Shown here piece after piece: positions 15,918-24,282 of a DNA stretch of 43,217 nucleotides (position 1 is its first letter; every line of letters starts with the position of its first letter). The stretch spans positions 1-43,217 of the forward strand of contig JACRKB010000061.1 of NCBI GenBank assembly GCA_016235545.1, in the 5' to 3' direction. The translations under genes and the position numbers were made by a program. The stretch is from Verrucomicrobiota bacterium. GTDB lineage: Bacteria; Verrucomicrobiota; Verrucomicrobiia; Limisphaerales; SXTU01. Under the pieces are notes generated by a model. The model was given only the letters and a program-made list of their open reading frames with translations, was not told the origin of the DNA and did not search any database.

Positions 15918-16918
15918 CCCTCTCCTTCGCCCATCCCTGGCTGCTGCTCCTGCTGCTGGCGCTGCCGCTGCTCGCGTGGCTGCGGGGCCGGAGAGACTTC
16001 CAGCCTGCCTTCCTCTACTCCTCCGTGCAGCTCGTGCGCGGGCTGGCCGGGCAGGTCCAATCCCGTGCCGGCGCGTTCCTCCGTGCGCTGCGCTGGCTCG
16101 CGCTCGCCGCCTTCTTCATCGCGCTGGCCCGGCCCCAGCTCGGCGAAGGGGAGACGACGGTCTCCGCCAGCGGCATTGACATCGTCATCGCCGTGGACCT
16201 CTCGCGAAGCATGGAAGCTGAAGACTTCACCAATGAGCGCGGCCAGCGCATCAACCGCCTCGTGCTCGCGAAGGACACCGTGCAGAAGTTCATCCTCCAG
16301 CGTCCCGGTGACCGCATCGGCCTCATCGCCTTCGCCGGGCGCGCGTATGTGGCCGGGCCGCTCACGCTCGACCACGAGTTCCTGCTGGCGAACCTGGCGC
16401 GGCTCGACTTTGGCGGCATCGAGGAAGGCACTGCGATTGGCTCCGGCCTCATCGCGGGCGTGAACCGCCTGCGCGACCTCCAATCCAAGAGCAAAATCAT
16501 CATCCTGCTCACCGACGGCGTGAACAACGCCGGCAAAGTCCCACCGCTCACCGCCGCCGACGCCGCGCAGGCCCTCGGCATCAAGTGCTACACCATCGGC
16601 GTCGGCACGCACGGCGAGGCACCGTGGCCCTACACCGATCCGTTTGGCCGTCGCCAGCAACGCATGATGGCCGTGGACATTGACGAGGACACGCTGACGA
16701 AAGTCTCTGAGAAGACGGGCGGAAAATACTACCGCGCGGACAGCACCGAGACGCTCCGGCGCATCTTCACCGAGATTGATCGGCTGGAGAAAAGCACCGT
16801 CGAGGTGAAGAAATTCCAGCGCTACCGAGAGCTGGCGCACTGGCCGGTGGCACTGGGCCTGGTGCTGTTGCTGGCGGAGGTGCTGCTGGCAAACTCGCTA
16901 CTCCGCAAGCTGCCGTGA
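15914..16918 (+). CDS. vWA domain membrane protein, BatA-like
   Basis: This 334-residue protein has the classic BatA plan: an N-terminal hydrophobic pair (residues 6-24 and 60-74, followed by ARPQ), a von Willebrand factor A domain (about 87-300) facing the periplasm or cytoplasm, and a C-terminal transmembrane helix (about 313-332). The metal-ion-dependent adhesion site is intact: D95-L-S97-R-S99 and later LLTDGVNNAG. In Bacteroides the Bat proteins were linked to aerotolerance, and such operons accompany MoxR ATPases thought to act as chaperones; the precise job is unknown. The ATG overlaps the stop of the preceding gene (ATGA). The gap to the next gene holds an inverted repeat. Confidence 0.9.
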   Translation: MTLSFAHPWLLLLLLALPLLAWLRGRRDFQPAFLYSSVQLVRGLAGQVQSRAGAFLRALRWLALAAFFIALARPQLGEGETTVSASGIDIVIAVDLSRSMEAEDFTNERGQRINRLVLAKDTVQKFILQRPGDRIGLIAFAGRAYVAGPLTLDHEFLLANLARLDFGGIEEGTAIGSGLIAGVNRLRDLQSKSKIIILLTDGVNNAGKVPPLTAADAAQALGIKCYTIGVGTHGEAPWPYTDPFGRRQQRMMAVDIDEDTLTKVSEKTGGKYYRADSTETLRRIFTEIDRLEKSTVEVKKFQRYRELAHWPVALGLVLLLAEVLLANSLLRKLP

Positions 16919-16922
16919 AGAC

Positions 16923-16991
16923 AAGTGATTAGTAATTAGTCGCCAAACCAAACACATGAACGCCTCACTAATCACTAAATACTAATCACTT
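16923..16991. repeat. AT-rich inverted repeat between batA and batB
   Basis: AAGTGATTAGTAATTAGT (16923-16940) faces ACTAATCACT and TACTAATCACTT (16967-16991). The arms pair well and the loop is about 26 bases. It is very AT-rich against its surroundings and breaks an otherwise tightly packed operon. Confidence 0.75.
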
Positions 16992-17000
16992 CCCCGCCCC

Positions 17001-18911
17001 ATGCGCTTCGCCCTTCCCCAACTCCTCTGGCTCCTCCTGCTCGTGCCGCTGCTCGCGCTCTTCCTCCTCTGGGCGTGGCGCACGAAGGAGCGGCTCATCG
17101 CGCAGTTCGTCCAGTCCCGCTTGCTCGCGCAGCTCACGGTCGGCGTCTCGAAGACGCGGCAGAAAGTGCGGCTGGCGCTGCTTGTTTCCGCCGTCGCGTG
17201 CTCCGTGCTCGCGCTGGCGCGACCGCAGTGGGGCTTCACCTGGGAGGAAGTTTCACAGAAGGGCTTGGACATCGTCGTGGCGATTGACACGTCGCGCTCG
17301 ATGCTCGCGGCGGACATTGCACCCAACCGTTTGGAGCGCGCGAAGCTCGCCGCCGTCGAGCTGATGAAGCTCGCCAAGAACGACCGCCTCGGCCTCGTGG
17401 CGTTCGCCGGCAGTTCATTTTTGCAATGCCCGCTCACGCTTGACGAGGAGGCTTTCCGGCAGGGCGTCGCCGCGCTGGACGTGAACATCATCCCGCAGGG
17501 CGGCACCGCCATCGCCGAGACGATTCAGACTGCCCTGGCCGCGTTCAAGGACGGCGACAACCACAAGATCCTGGTGTTCTTCACCGACGGAGAGGACCAC
17601 GAGGCTGGCGTGCTCGAAGCCGCGCAGGCCGCCAGCGCCAAGGGCCTGCGCATCTTCACCATCGGCATCGGCACCGCCACCGGCGAACTCATCCGCGTGG
17701 CCGACGCGAAGGGCAAGCTGGACTTCCTAAAGGACGACGGCGGCAACGTGGTGAAGTCCAAGCTCAACGAAACCTTGCTTCAGCAAATCGCCGGTGCCGC
17801 CAACGGCTTCTACCTCAACCTGCGAGGCGCGAACACGATGGACGTGCTTTACGAGCGCGGCCTGGCCCCGCTGCCGAAATCCGAGTTCAACGCCAAGCTG
17901 ATGCAGCGCCACCACGAGCGATTTTACTGGCCGCTCGGAATCGCGATTGTTTTGCTCGTCATCGAAATGTTCCTGCCCGAGCAAAAGAAGACTGGAGCGC
18001 GGACGCCCACGTCCGCAGCCGCTCTCCTCTATCTTCTCTTCTCTATCCTCTCCGCCAGCGCCTCCTCCGCGACGGCGCTCAAGAACTACGAAAGCGGAAA
18101 ATTCGACGCGGCTCTGAAGGAATACGACCGCCTCCGCCAGCAGCGCCCCGAGGATTCCCGGCTCGCCTACAACGCCGGAGCCGCCGCCTATCAGGCCAGG
18201 CAATTCGAGGACGCCACGCGCCACTTCAGCAGCGCCACCGGTGCGCGCGACCCGCACCTGGCCCAGAGCGCGTTCTACAATCTCGGCAACGCACACTTCC
18301 AGCTCGGCGACACTGCTGAGCAGCCTCCGCAGAAGCGCGAGGCGTGGGAGGCCGCCGTGAATTTCTACGACACGGCACTGAAACTCCGCCCCGATGACGC
18401 CGACGCGCAGCACAACCGCGACTTCGTGAAGCGCAAGCTGGAGGAGCTGAAGCAACAGCAGGACAAGCAGCAGCAGCAGAACAAGGACGACCAGAAGCAG
18501 GACGACAAAAAGGACGACGAGAAGAAAGACCCGCAGAAGAAGGACGACAAACAGCAGGACAAGTCCGGCCAGGACAAGAACCAGGACGACAAGAAATCCG
18601 ACGAACAAAAACAGCAGAAGCCCGACGGCTCCAAACCCGACGAGAAGCAGCCTCCCAAGCCCGACAAGCCCGGCGACAAACAGCAGCCGGATCAGAAGAA
18701 GCCCGATGACCAAAAGGGCCAGCAGAATCAAGGGAAGCAAGGTGAGCAGGGCGGGAAGGATTCCGCGCAATCCCCCTCCGCGCTCGGCCAGATGACACAG
18801 CAGCAAGCCCAGCAGCTCCTTGATTCCCAGCGCAGCGAAGAGCGCGCCCTCATCTTCCTCCCCACCAACGCCACGCAAAAGGCGAACAACCGCGTGCTGA
18901 AAAACTGGTGA
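17001..18911 (+). CDS. Fused BatB-BatC: vWA domain plus TPR and charged tail
   Basis: This 636-residue protein joins what are usually two genes. The first part is BatB: hydrophobic segments at 8-25 and 57-73 (then ARPQ), a vWA domain with D96-T-S98-R-S100 and FFTDGEDHEAGV, and a transmembrane helix near 312-327. The second part is BatC: TPR repeats from about residue 360 (NYESGKFDAALKEYDRLRQQ, later AFYNLGNAHFQLGD), then a Lys/Gln/Asp-rich low-complexity tail from about 475 to 600. The junction, residues 332-355 (GARTPTSAAALLYLLFSILS), is encoded by repeat DNA and looks like a second signal peptide or membrane anchor. ATG 17001 follows the upstream inverted repeat. The stop overlaps the batD start. 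Confidence 0.88.
   Translation: MRFALPQLLWLLLLVPLLALFLLWAWRTKERLIAQFVQSRLLAQLTVGVSKTRQKVRLALLVSAVACSVLALARPQWGFTWEEVSQKGLDIVVAIDTSRSMLAADIAPNRLERAKLAAVELMKLAKNDRLGLVAFAGSSFLQCPLTLDEEAFRQGVAALDVNIIPQGGTAIAETIQTALAAFKDGDNHKILVFFTDGEDHEAGVLEAAQAASAKGLRIFTIGIGTATGELIRVADAKGKLDFLKDDGGNVVKSKLNETLLQQIAGAANGFYLNLRGANTMDVLYERGLAPLPKSEFNAKLMQRHHERFYWPLGIAIVLLVIEMFLPEQKKTGARTPTSAAALLYLLFSILSASASSATALKNYESGKFDAALKEYDRLRQQRPEDSRLAYNAGAAAYQARQFEDATRHFSSATGARDPHLAQSAFYNLGNAHFQLGDTAEQPPQKREAWEAAVNFYDTALKLRPDDADAQHNRDFVKRKLEELKQQQDKQQQQNKDDQKQDDKKDDEKKDPQKKDDKQQDKSGQDKNQDDKKSDEQKQQKPDGSKPDEKQPPKPDKPGDKQQPDQKKPDDQKGQQNQGKQGEQGGKDSAQSPSALGQMTQQQAQQLLDSQRSEERALIFLPTNATQKANNRVLKNW
17994..18053. repeat. Repeat DNA at the BatB-BatC junction
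   Basis: A palindromic GCGGACGCCCACGTCCGC is followed by CTCTCCTCTATCTTCTCTTC-type pyrimidine phrases like those at 5452 and 7166. The second part encodes LLYLLFSILSA, a hydrophobic stretch. Confidence 0.7.
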
Positions 18912-20665
18912 TGAAGAGAGTCGAAAACCTGTGCCGACGACTTGCAGTCGTCGTCTGCTGTCTGTTCCTGGTCTCCTCCGTCCACGCCGTCACCTTCAGC
19001 GCCTCGCTCGACCGCACCACCCTTCGCGTGGGCGAGCAGGCGGTGCTGACGTTGCGCTTTGACGGCGGCCAGCCCAGCGGCGTGCCGCGCCTGCCGGACG
19101 TGGCGAACCTCCGTTTTCAAGGCCCCGGCCAGAGCCAGCAAATCTCCATCATCAACGGCCAGCGCACGGCCAGCCTGCTGCTCACGTATTCCGTCACCCC
19201 GTTACAGCCCGGGGATTACACCATCCCGGCGTTCCAAGTGCCCATCGCTGGCGCGTCGCTCCCCAGCTCGCCGCTCGCACTCAAGGTGCTGCCCGCCAAC
19301 GCCAAAATCCCCGACTCCGAAGCGTTCCGGCAGTTCACCTTCGCGAAGATCAGCGCGGGCAAAACCAACGTCTTCCTCGGCGAGCCGTTTCTCGTGGAGG
19401 TGCGGCTCTATCTTACGCGGGGCGGAGAAATCCAGATGCCCGTCCTGCGCAGCGACGGCTTCACGCTCACACCGTTCCAGCACCAGCAGGGGCAGGAGCA
19501 GGTGGGCAACGCGCAGTTTTCCGTCATCATCTTCCGCGCTGTCGCCACGGCGGTGAGGCCCGGAACAATCCCGCTCGGCCCCGCGCAATGTTCCTTCAAC
19601 CTGCACATCAGCACCGACAGGTTCGACATCTTCGGTCGCGGCGTCCGCGCGCAGCCCGTCAGCATTGTCAGCGAGCCGCTCGACATCCTCGTGCAGCCCC
19701 TGCCAGCCGAGGGCCGGCCCGCCGACTTCAACGGAGCCGTGGGCAGTTTCCAGATGAGCGCGAGCGCGTCGCCGGTGGATGTGGCTGTGGGCGACCCCAT
19801 CACGGTGCGCGTGCAGGTCCGCGGGCGCGGCGGCCTCGACGGCGTGCGGATGCCGCCGCTCGATTTGGGCGAGTCTTTCAAATCCTATCCTCCGAGCGTG
19901 ACGACCGAGATGCCCGACCCGATCTCGATGACAGGCTTGCGCAAGCTCGAACAGGTGGTGCAGCCGCAGAGCGCGGACGTGAAGGAGCTGCCCGCGTTCT
20001 CCTTGAGCTTCTTCGACCCCGACGCCCGCGCCTACCGCACGCTCAAGCAGCCCGCCACGCCGCTGCGCGTGCGCGCGGCCGCCGCCGCTCAGGCTCCGAC
20101 AGTGGTGATGACCACGACGAACGCCGCAGCCGCCGCAGCGGCCGCGACAGAACTTGTCCACATCAAGCCCCACCTCGGCGTGCTGCAGCCGGCGGGCGCG
20201 GGCGCGTTGCGACGACCCGCGTTCTGGCTCATGTCGGGCGTGCCCTTCGCGCTGTGGCTCACGCTGCTCACGCGCCGCAAGCTGGAGGAGAAGCTCGCGC
20301 GCAACCCGCGCCTGCGCCGCCGCCGCGAGGTGGAGAAACTGGTGAACGCAGGCCTGGCCGGGCTGCGCCAGCAGGCAGCCGCCGCGCAGTCGGAGGCGTT
20401 CGTCGTGAACTTGTTCCGCCTGCTGCAAGAGCAGCTCGGCGAGCGGCTGGATTTGCCCGCCAGCGCGATCACGGAGGAAGTGATTGATGAGCGCGTGAGG
20501 CCGATGGGCGCGGGCGATGTGACGTGCCAGTCGCTCCACGCGCTGTTCCAGATCTGCAACGCCGCGCGCTACGCCCCCGTGCGCGAGACGAGCGAGCTTG
20601 CCAAGCTGGCCGAGCAATTTGCCGCCACCGTCGAGGAACTGCGGAAGTTGGAGGCGAGCCGATGA
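18911..20665 (+). CDS. BatD-like oxygen tolerance protein
   Basis: This 584-residue exported protein matches BatD. It has a signal peptide (about residues 1-27, cleaved near VSSVHA), then beta-sandwich domains; the first starts VTFSASLDRTTLRVGEQAVL. The motifs LRFQGPGQSQQ and GDYTIPAFQV near residues 65-110 are typical. A transmembrane segment (PAFWLMSGVPFALWLTLLT) lies near residue 440 and a charged cytoplasmic helical domain follows. BatD is thought to be the periplasmic partner of the vWA proteins; its ligand is unknown. ATG 18911 overlaps the preceding TGA; a GTG one codon upstream is possible. An Ala-rich run (about residues 397-415) precedes the membrane segment. A palindrome at 18935 codes for part of the signal peptide. 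Confidence 0.88.
   Translation: MKRVENLCRRLAVVVCCLFLVSSVHAVTFSASLDRTTLRVGEQAVLTLRFDGGQPSGVPRLPDVANLRFQGPGQSQQISIINGQRTASLLLTYSVTPLQPGDYTIPAFQVPIAGASLPSSPLALKVLPANAKIPDSEAFRQFTFAKISAGKTNVFLGEPFLVEVRLYLTRGGEIQMPVLRSDGFTLTPFQHQQGQEQVGNAQFSVIIFRAVATAVRPGTIPLGPAQCSFNLHISTDRFDIFGRGVRAQPVSIVSEPLDILVQPLPAEGRPADFNGAVGSFQMSASASPVDVAVGDPITVRVQVRGRGGLDGVRMPPLDLGESFKSYPPSVTTEMPDPISMTGLRKLEQVVQPQSADVKELPAFSLSFFDPDARAYRTLKQPATPLRVRAAAAAQAPTVVMTTTNAAAAAAAATELVHIKPHLGVLQPAGAGALRRPAFWLMSGVPFALWLTLLTRRKLEEKLARNPRLRRRREVEKLVNAGLAGLRQQAAAAQSEAFVVNLFRLLQEQLGERLDLPASAITEEVIDERVRPMGAGDVTCQSLHALFQICNAARYAPVRETSELAKLAEQFAATVEELRKLEASR
18935..18953. repeat. Palindrome inside the batD signal peptide
   Basis: CGACGACTTGCAGTCGTCG has perfect 8-bp arms around TGC. 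In frame it encodes RRLAVVV, the basic and first hydrophobic residues of the BatD signal peptide. Confidence 0.7.
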
Positions 20666-21495
20666 AGAGTTTTTTATCCACGGATGAAACACGGATGAAA
20701 CACAGATGGGAGTTTCACCTGAAACTGGTTCGCGCCTTGTCCGTGTTTCGTCTGTGTTTCATCTGTGGATCAAAAAAGACCGTCTGGCTGTGGCCGCTGA
20801 TCGCGTCCATGTGGGCCGTGGCCGCCCAGCCCGCCGCAGACTTTGAGGCGGCGAACAAGCTGTTTGAGCAGGGGAGATTTGCGGACGCTGCGGCAGGTTA
20901 CGAGCGGCTGCTCACGAACGGCCCGGCGGCGGCGCTGCACTTCAATCTCGGCAACGCCCGCTTCAAGAGCGGCCAGCCGGGCAGGGCGATTTTTCACTAT
21001 CACCACGCGCTGCGCCTCGCGCCTCGCGACCCGGACTTCCGTGGTAATTTGCAGTTCGCCCGGCGCAGCCTCGGGGCGCCGGAGGAGGAAAATCTCGGAC
21101 GTCACCTGCTCAGGCTGCACACGCTGGACGAGTGGGCCTGGCTCGCGGGCGCGGGCCTCTGCGCGTGGTTCCTGCTGCTCGCGCTCGGGGAGGCGCTGCC
21201 GGCGAAGCGTGCTGGCTTCGCCGGTGCCACAAAAGCCTTCGGCATCGTTGCCCTCGTGCTCACCGCGTCGCTGGGCGCCGCACATTGGGAACGGAGCGCG
21301 GCGCGGCTGGCGGTCGTGGTGGTGGCGGAAGCCCCGGCCCGGCCCGGCCCGCTGGCGGAGTCGAAGACCGCGTTCACGTTGCGCGACGGCACGGAGGTGG
21401 CAGTGCTGGACTCAAAGGACGAGTGGCTCCATGTGCGGGACGCGGGCCAGCGCGTCGGCTGGGTAAAGCGCGACGCGCTGTGGCGGCTTCCGTGA
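20662..21495 (+). CDS. BatE-like protein: TPR, two membrane segments, SH3-like domain
   Basis: This 277-residue protein closes the Bat operon. From residue 59 it has TPR repeats (FEAANKLFEQGRFADAAAGY, LHFNLGNARFKSGQPGRAIF), then two membrane segments (about 157-175 and 190-208), and a C-terminal SH3-like domain (TAFTLRDGTEVAVLDSKDEW, then VGWVKRDALWRLP). This is the BatE layout. ATG 20662 overlaps the batD stop (ATGA), which supports this start. The first 45 residues (KSFLSTDETRMKHRWEFHLK onward) are encoded by a long inverted repeat and do not look like the family; a real signal-like segment (VWLWPLIASMWAVAA) follows. The repeat therefore seems to have been inserted between the start codon and the original signal peptide. 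Confidence 0.85.
   Translation: MKSFLSTDETRMKHRWEFHLKLVRALSVFRLCFICGSKKTVWLWPLIASMWAVAAQPAADFEAANKLFEQGRFADAAAGYERLLTNGPAAALHFNLGNARFKSGQPGRAIFHYHHALRLAPRDPDFRGNLQFARRSLGAPEEENLGRHLLRLHTLDEWAWLAGAGLCAWFLLLALGEALPAKRAGFAGATKAFGIVALVLTASLGAAHWERSAARLAVVVVAEAPARPGPLAESKTAFTLRDGTEVAVLDSKDEWLHVRDAGQRVGWVKRDALWRLP
20671..20776. repeat. Long inverted repeat at the start of batE
   Basis: Left arm 20671-20708 (phrases ATCCACGGATGAAACACGG and ATGAAACACAGATG) is nearly the reverse complement of right arm 20741-20776 (CCGTGTTTCGTCTGTG, TTTCATCTGTGGATC, then AAAAAA). About 36 of the bases can pair around a loop of some 32 bases. It lies wholly within the coding region. Confidence 0.85.
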
Positions 21496-21536
21496 GTCCA
21501 TGAGCCTCCGGGACCAGGAGGGCGGGCAATTTTAGG

Positions 21537-21605
21537 AGGAGAGCAGGAAGGCAGGATGAGAAACGGCCACGTTCTCTCTCCTGCCTTCCTGCTCTCCTGA
21601 TAAAA
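21537..21605. terminator. Perfect 20-bp hairpin ending the Bat operon
   Basis: AGGAGAGCAGGAAGGCAGGA (21537-21556) is exactly complementary to 21579-21598. The loop is 22 bases. The left flank is ATTTT and the right flank GATAAAAAT, so it could end transcription in either direction, but there is no T run directly after the stem on the + strand. Confidence 0.6.
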
Positions 21606-21771
21606 ATCCCCGGCCCGCTCATGGTCCGAGTTTCCAATTGAAAGCCACTTGCCAGCGGCCTACGGTTTTGCCCAAGCAATGGTTCCCCGAGCAGCCCGCT
21701 GAGTGCTGGTGTGTGCATGTGCTTCCGGTCGGCGGAGGAGCGCGGGGGACAGAGGCCCGGTTGAAGACGGC

Positions 21772-23442
21772 ATGAACGCAGACACTTCCAATCCGACCGG
21801 GCCAGCCAGCCCGGAATCCCCGGCGCGCTCCGCTTCCACGCGCGTGCTCGTCATTGAGGACAGCCCTGCGGACGCGTTGTTCATCGAGGCTCTGCTGGGG
21901 GACAAGTTCAAGGTGACGCAGGTGCCTGATCTGGGCAGGGGCATCGCGGCGGCTGCGCAGTCGCCCTTCGACCTCGCGTTGCTGGACCTGTTCCTGCCTG
22001 ACAGCCGGGGGCTGGACACGTTCGCACAATTTCAGGCGCTGCACCCGGAGCTGCCCATCCTCGTGATGAGCGGCCTGGACGACGAGCGTGTGGCGGAGGC
22101 CGCCGTGCATAACGGCGCGCAGGATTATCTGGTGAAGGGCCAGATGGACGAGGTGCTGCTCCACCGCGCGATGCGCTACGCGATCGAGCGCAAGCGCGTG
22201 GAGCGGGCGCTGCGGGACTCGGAGGCATTTTATCAGTCGCTGGTCGAAAACCTCCCGCAGTTCATCTACCGGAAGGACGCGCAAAGCCGGTTCACGTTTG
22301 CGAACCGCCGATTCTGCACGTTGCTGGGCAAGACACTCCCGGAAATCGTCGGCCGCACGGACTGCGACTTTTTCCCTGCCGAACTGGCGGCGAAGTATCA
22401 GGCCGACGACGAGCGGGTGATGGCGTCGGGGAAACTCTTCGAGACCGTGGAGGAGCACACGCCACCGGGCGGCGAAAAGGAGCACGTGCAGGTGGTGAAG
22501 TCGCCGGTGTTCGACGAGCACGGCAGGATCATCGGCACGCAGGGCATTTTCTGGGATGTGACGGCGCGCGTGCGCGGCGAGGAAAAGCTGCGGAAGGCGC
22601 ACGCCGACCTCGCGCGAAGCCGGGAGGATTTGCTGCGCACGCTCGCGGACCTGCAGCGCTCGCACAACCGGCTCAAGGAGGCGCAGCTCCAGATCATCGA
22701 GATGGAGAAGATGCAGTCCATCGGACAGATGGCGGCGGGCATCGCGCACGAGGTGAAGAACCCGCTGGCTGTCATCCGCATGGGAATCGACTTCCTGAAC
22801 GAAAGCCCCGTGGCCGCCGGGGAGCCGGGCGCGACGGTGCTGAAGGACATGAACGACGCGTTGCACCGCGCCGACGGCATCATAATGGGCCTGCTGGATT
22901 TCTCGACGCCCGGCAAGGCAGACCTGCGGCCCGGTGATCTGAACACTCTGCTGCGCAGCTCTCTCAACCTCGTGAAACACGAGCTCAAGGCCGGGCACAT
23001 CGAGGTAGTGACGGAGTTTTGCGAAAATCTCCCGGCCGCACTGGTGGACGCGGGCAAGATCAAGCAGGTGTTCGTCAACGCGCTCACCAACGCCGCGCAC
23101 GCGATGCCAGATGGCGGCACGCTCACGCTGCGGACCTACCTCAAGAAGCTCACGCCCGAGGAGGCCAGGCCCAGCCCCGGAGCGCGGCAGACGCACGAGT
23201 TCCGCGCCGGCGAGCGCGTGCTGATGACGGAGATCGACGACACCGGCACGGGCGTTCCCGATGACAAGCTGTCCCGGGTGTTCGAGCCGTTTTACACCAC
23301 GAAGGCCGCAGGCAAGGGCACTGGGCTGGGCCTCACCGTGTCGCGCAAGATCGTCGAACTGCACGAGGGCGGCATCAGGATTCACAACCTCGATCCGCGC
23401 GGTGCACGTGTGACCATCACACTAAGGACGGAAAGGACCTGA
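21772..23442 (+). CDS. Hybrid sensor: receiver-PAS-histidine kinase
   Basis: This 556-residue cytoplasmic signalling protein starts with a receiver domain (residues 24-145; phospho-acceptor Asp72 in ALLDLFLPDSRG, Lys122 in DYLVKG). A PAS domain follows (about 150-265; FYQSLVENLPQFIYRKDAQ), then a coiled coil, and a HisKA domain with His326 in AAGIAHEVKNPL. The catalytic domain has the N box near Asn440 (NALTNAAHAMPDGG), the G1 box DDTGTGVPDD, the F box FEPFYTTK and the G2 box GKGTGLGL. It has no membrane segment, so it senses a cytoplasmic signal or receives phosphate. It is followed two bases later by a single-domain receiver, its probable partner. ATG 21772 is chosen because the upstream frame has no conserved features. 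Confidence 0.92.
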   Translation: MNADTSNPTGPASPESPARSASTRVLVIEDSPADALFIEALLGDKFKVTQVPDLGRGIAAAAQSPFDLALLDLFLPDSRGLDTFAQFQALHPELPILVMSGLDDERVAEAAVHNGAQDYLVKGQMDEVLLHRAMRYAIERKRVERALRDSEAFYQSLVENLPQFIYRKDAQSRFTFANRRFCTLLGKTLPEIVGRTDCDFFPAELAAKYQADDERVMASGKLFETVEEHTPPGGEKEHVQVVKSPVFDEHGRIIGTQGIFWDVTARVRGEEKLRKAHADLARSREDLLRTLADLQRSHNRLKEAQLQIIEMEKMQSIGQMAAGIAHEVKNPLAVIRMGIDFLNESPVAAGEPGATVLKDMNDALHRADGIIMGLLDFSTPGKADLRPGDLNTLLRSSLNLVKHELKAGHIEVVTEFCENLPAALVDAGKIKQVFVNALTNAAHAMPDGGTLTLRTYLKKLTPEEARPSPGARQTHEFRAGERVLMTEIDDTGTGVPDDKLSRVFEPFYTTKAAGKGTGLGLTVSRKIVELHEGGIRIHNLDPRGARVTITLRTERT

Positions 23443-23444
23443 TC

Positions 23445-23855
23445 ATGGACCAGAAACGCATCCTCATCATTGACGACGAGCCCTCCATGACCCGGATGAT
23501 CCGGCTCACCCTCGAGATGACCAAGCGATATCAGGTGCGCGAGGAAAACCAGGCCATGCGCGCGCTGATCTCGGCGAGAGAGTTCGAGCCGGACCTGATC
23601 CTGCTCGACGTGATCATGCCAGGAGTGGACGGCGGCGAACTGGCGCGGCGCATCAAGGCCGACCCTTCGTTGAGCCAGGTCCCGGTAATTTTCCTCACAG
23701 GCACCGTGACGAAAAAGGAGGCGGAGGAGGGGGCCGTCACCGCCGGCTACCCGCTCTTGTCCAAGCCAGTCAGCCTTAAGAGCCTGGTGGAATGCATGGA
23801 GAACACCTTCGCTGCGAAGGCCCACGAGGTTGCCAAGCCGTCGGCCAAGCCATGA
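23445..23855 (+). CDS. Single-domain response regulator
   Basis: This 136-residue CheY-like receiver has no output domain. The acidic pair is in ILIIDDEPS, the phospho-acceptor is Asp55 (LILLDVIMPG), the switch Thr is in FLTGTV and the conserved Lys is in LSKPVS. The ATG comes two bases after the kinase stop, so the two are co-translated, and the kinase is its likely phosphodonor. With no effector domain it must act by protein contact. The nearness of a PilZ-like gene and a PilT-like ATPase, same strand, suggests a role in surface motility, as for receivers of other pilus systems, but this is inference. Confidence 0.92.
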   Translation: MDQKRILIIDDEPSMTRMIRLTLEMTKRYQVREENQAMRALISAREFEPDLILLDVIMPGVDGGELARRIKADPSLSQVPVIFLTGTVTKKEAEEGAVTAGYPLLSKPVSLKSLVECMENTFAAKAHEVAKPSAKP

Positions 23856-23937
23856 CGTCCGCGGGACGCGCGTCCCAAACAATTTTTTCCCGGCCCATTG
23901 ACGCGCTGCCGTCTGCTGGTAGTTTGCCGCCATCCTT

Positions 23938-24255
23938 ATGGCCACTCGCAACGCTGATTCCGCCGCCTTCGCCGCCCCCGTCCGCATCGCCACTCAACTT
24001 CACCTGGCCGCCGACACCACACTCATCCGTAAAAACGGCATCGAATTTCGCTCTGCCACGCCCATCGCGGCGTGGACGGAGATGACGGTGGCTTTGCACG
24101 ACCCGCAGGACGGCCGGGAGATCAGCGCGACGGGCGTGGTGGTGGATTGCCGGGGCGACCGGCATCAGGGCTACACCGTCTCGATGGTGTTCATGGAGCT
24201 GACACCGATGGCGCAGGCCCGCCTGGGCTTGATGGCATATTCCAACTTGGCATGA
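23938..24255 (+). CDS. PilZ-like domain protein
   Basis: This 105-residue protein looks like a short PilZ-type beta-barrel: GIEFRSATPIAAWTEMTVAL, then EISATGVVVDCRGDRHQGYT and VSMVFMELTPMAQARL. The usual c-di-GMP-binding RxxxR and D/NxSxxG motifs are not clearly present, so ligand binding is doubtful. Small PilZ proteins often control pilus or motility machines. It sits 27 bases before the PilT-like gene on the same strand. The start at ATG 23938 fits the length of related proteins. The assignment rests on overall pattern, not on catalytic residues. Confidence 0.6.
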   Translation: MATRNADSAAFAAPVRIATQLHLAADTTLIRKNGIEFRSATPIAAWTEMTVALHDPQDGREISATGVVVDCRGDRHQGYTVSMVFMELTPMAQARLGLMAYSNLA

Positions 24256-24282
24256 CGCTGCGCGCTGGATAAGTTCCGCGCC

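Noticed and set aside
17727..18878. A 383-codon Leu/Val-rich frame on the - strand that looks like a membrane protein
   Set aside because: It is the mirror of the Lys/Gln/Asp-rich tail of the BatB-BatC gene; the long Leu/Val runs come from complementing that low-complexity DNA.
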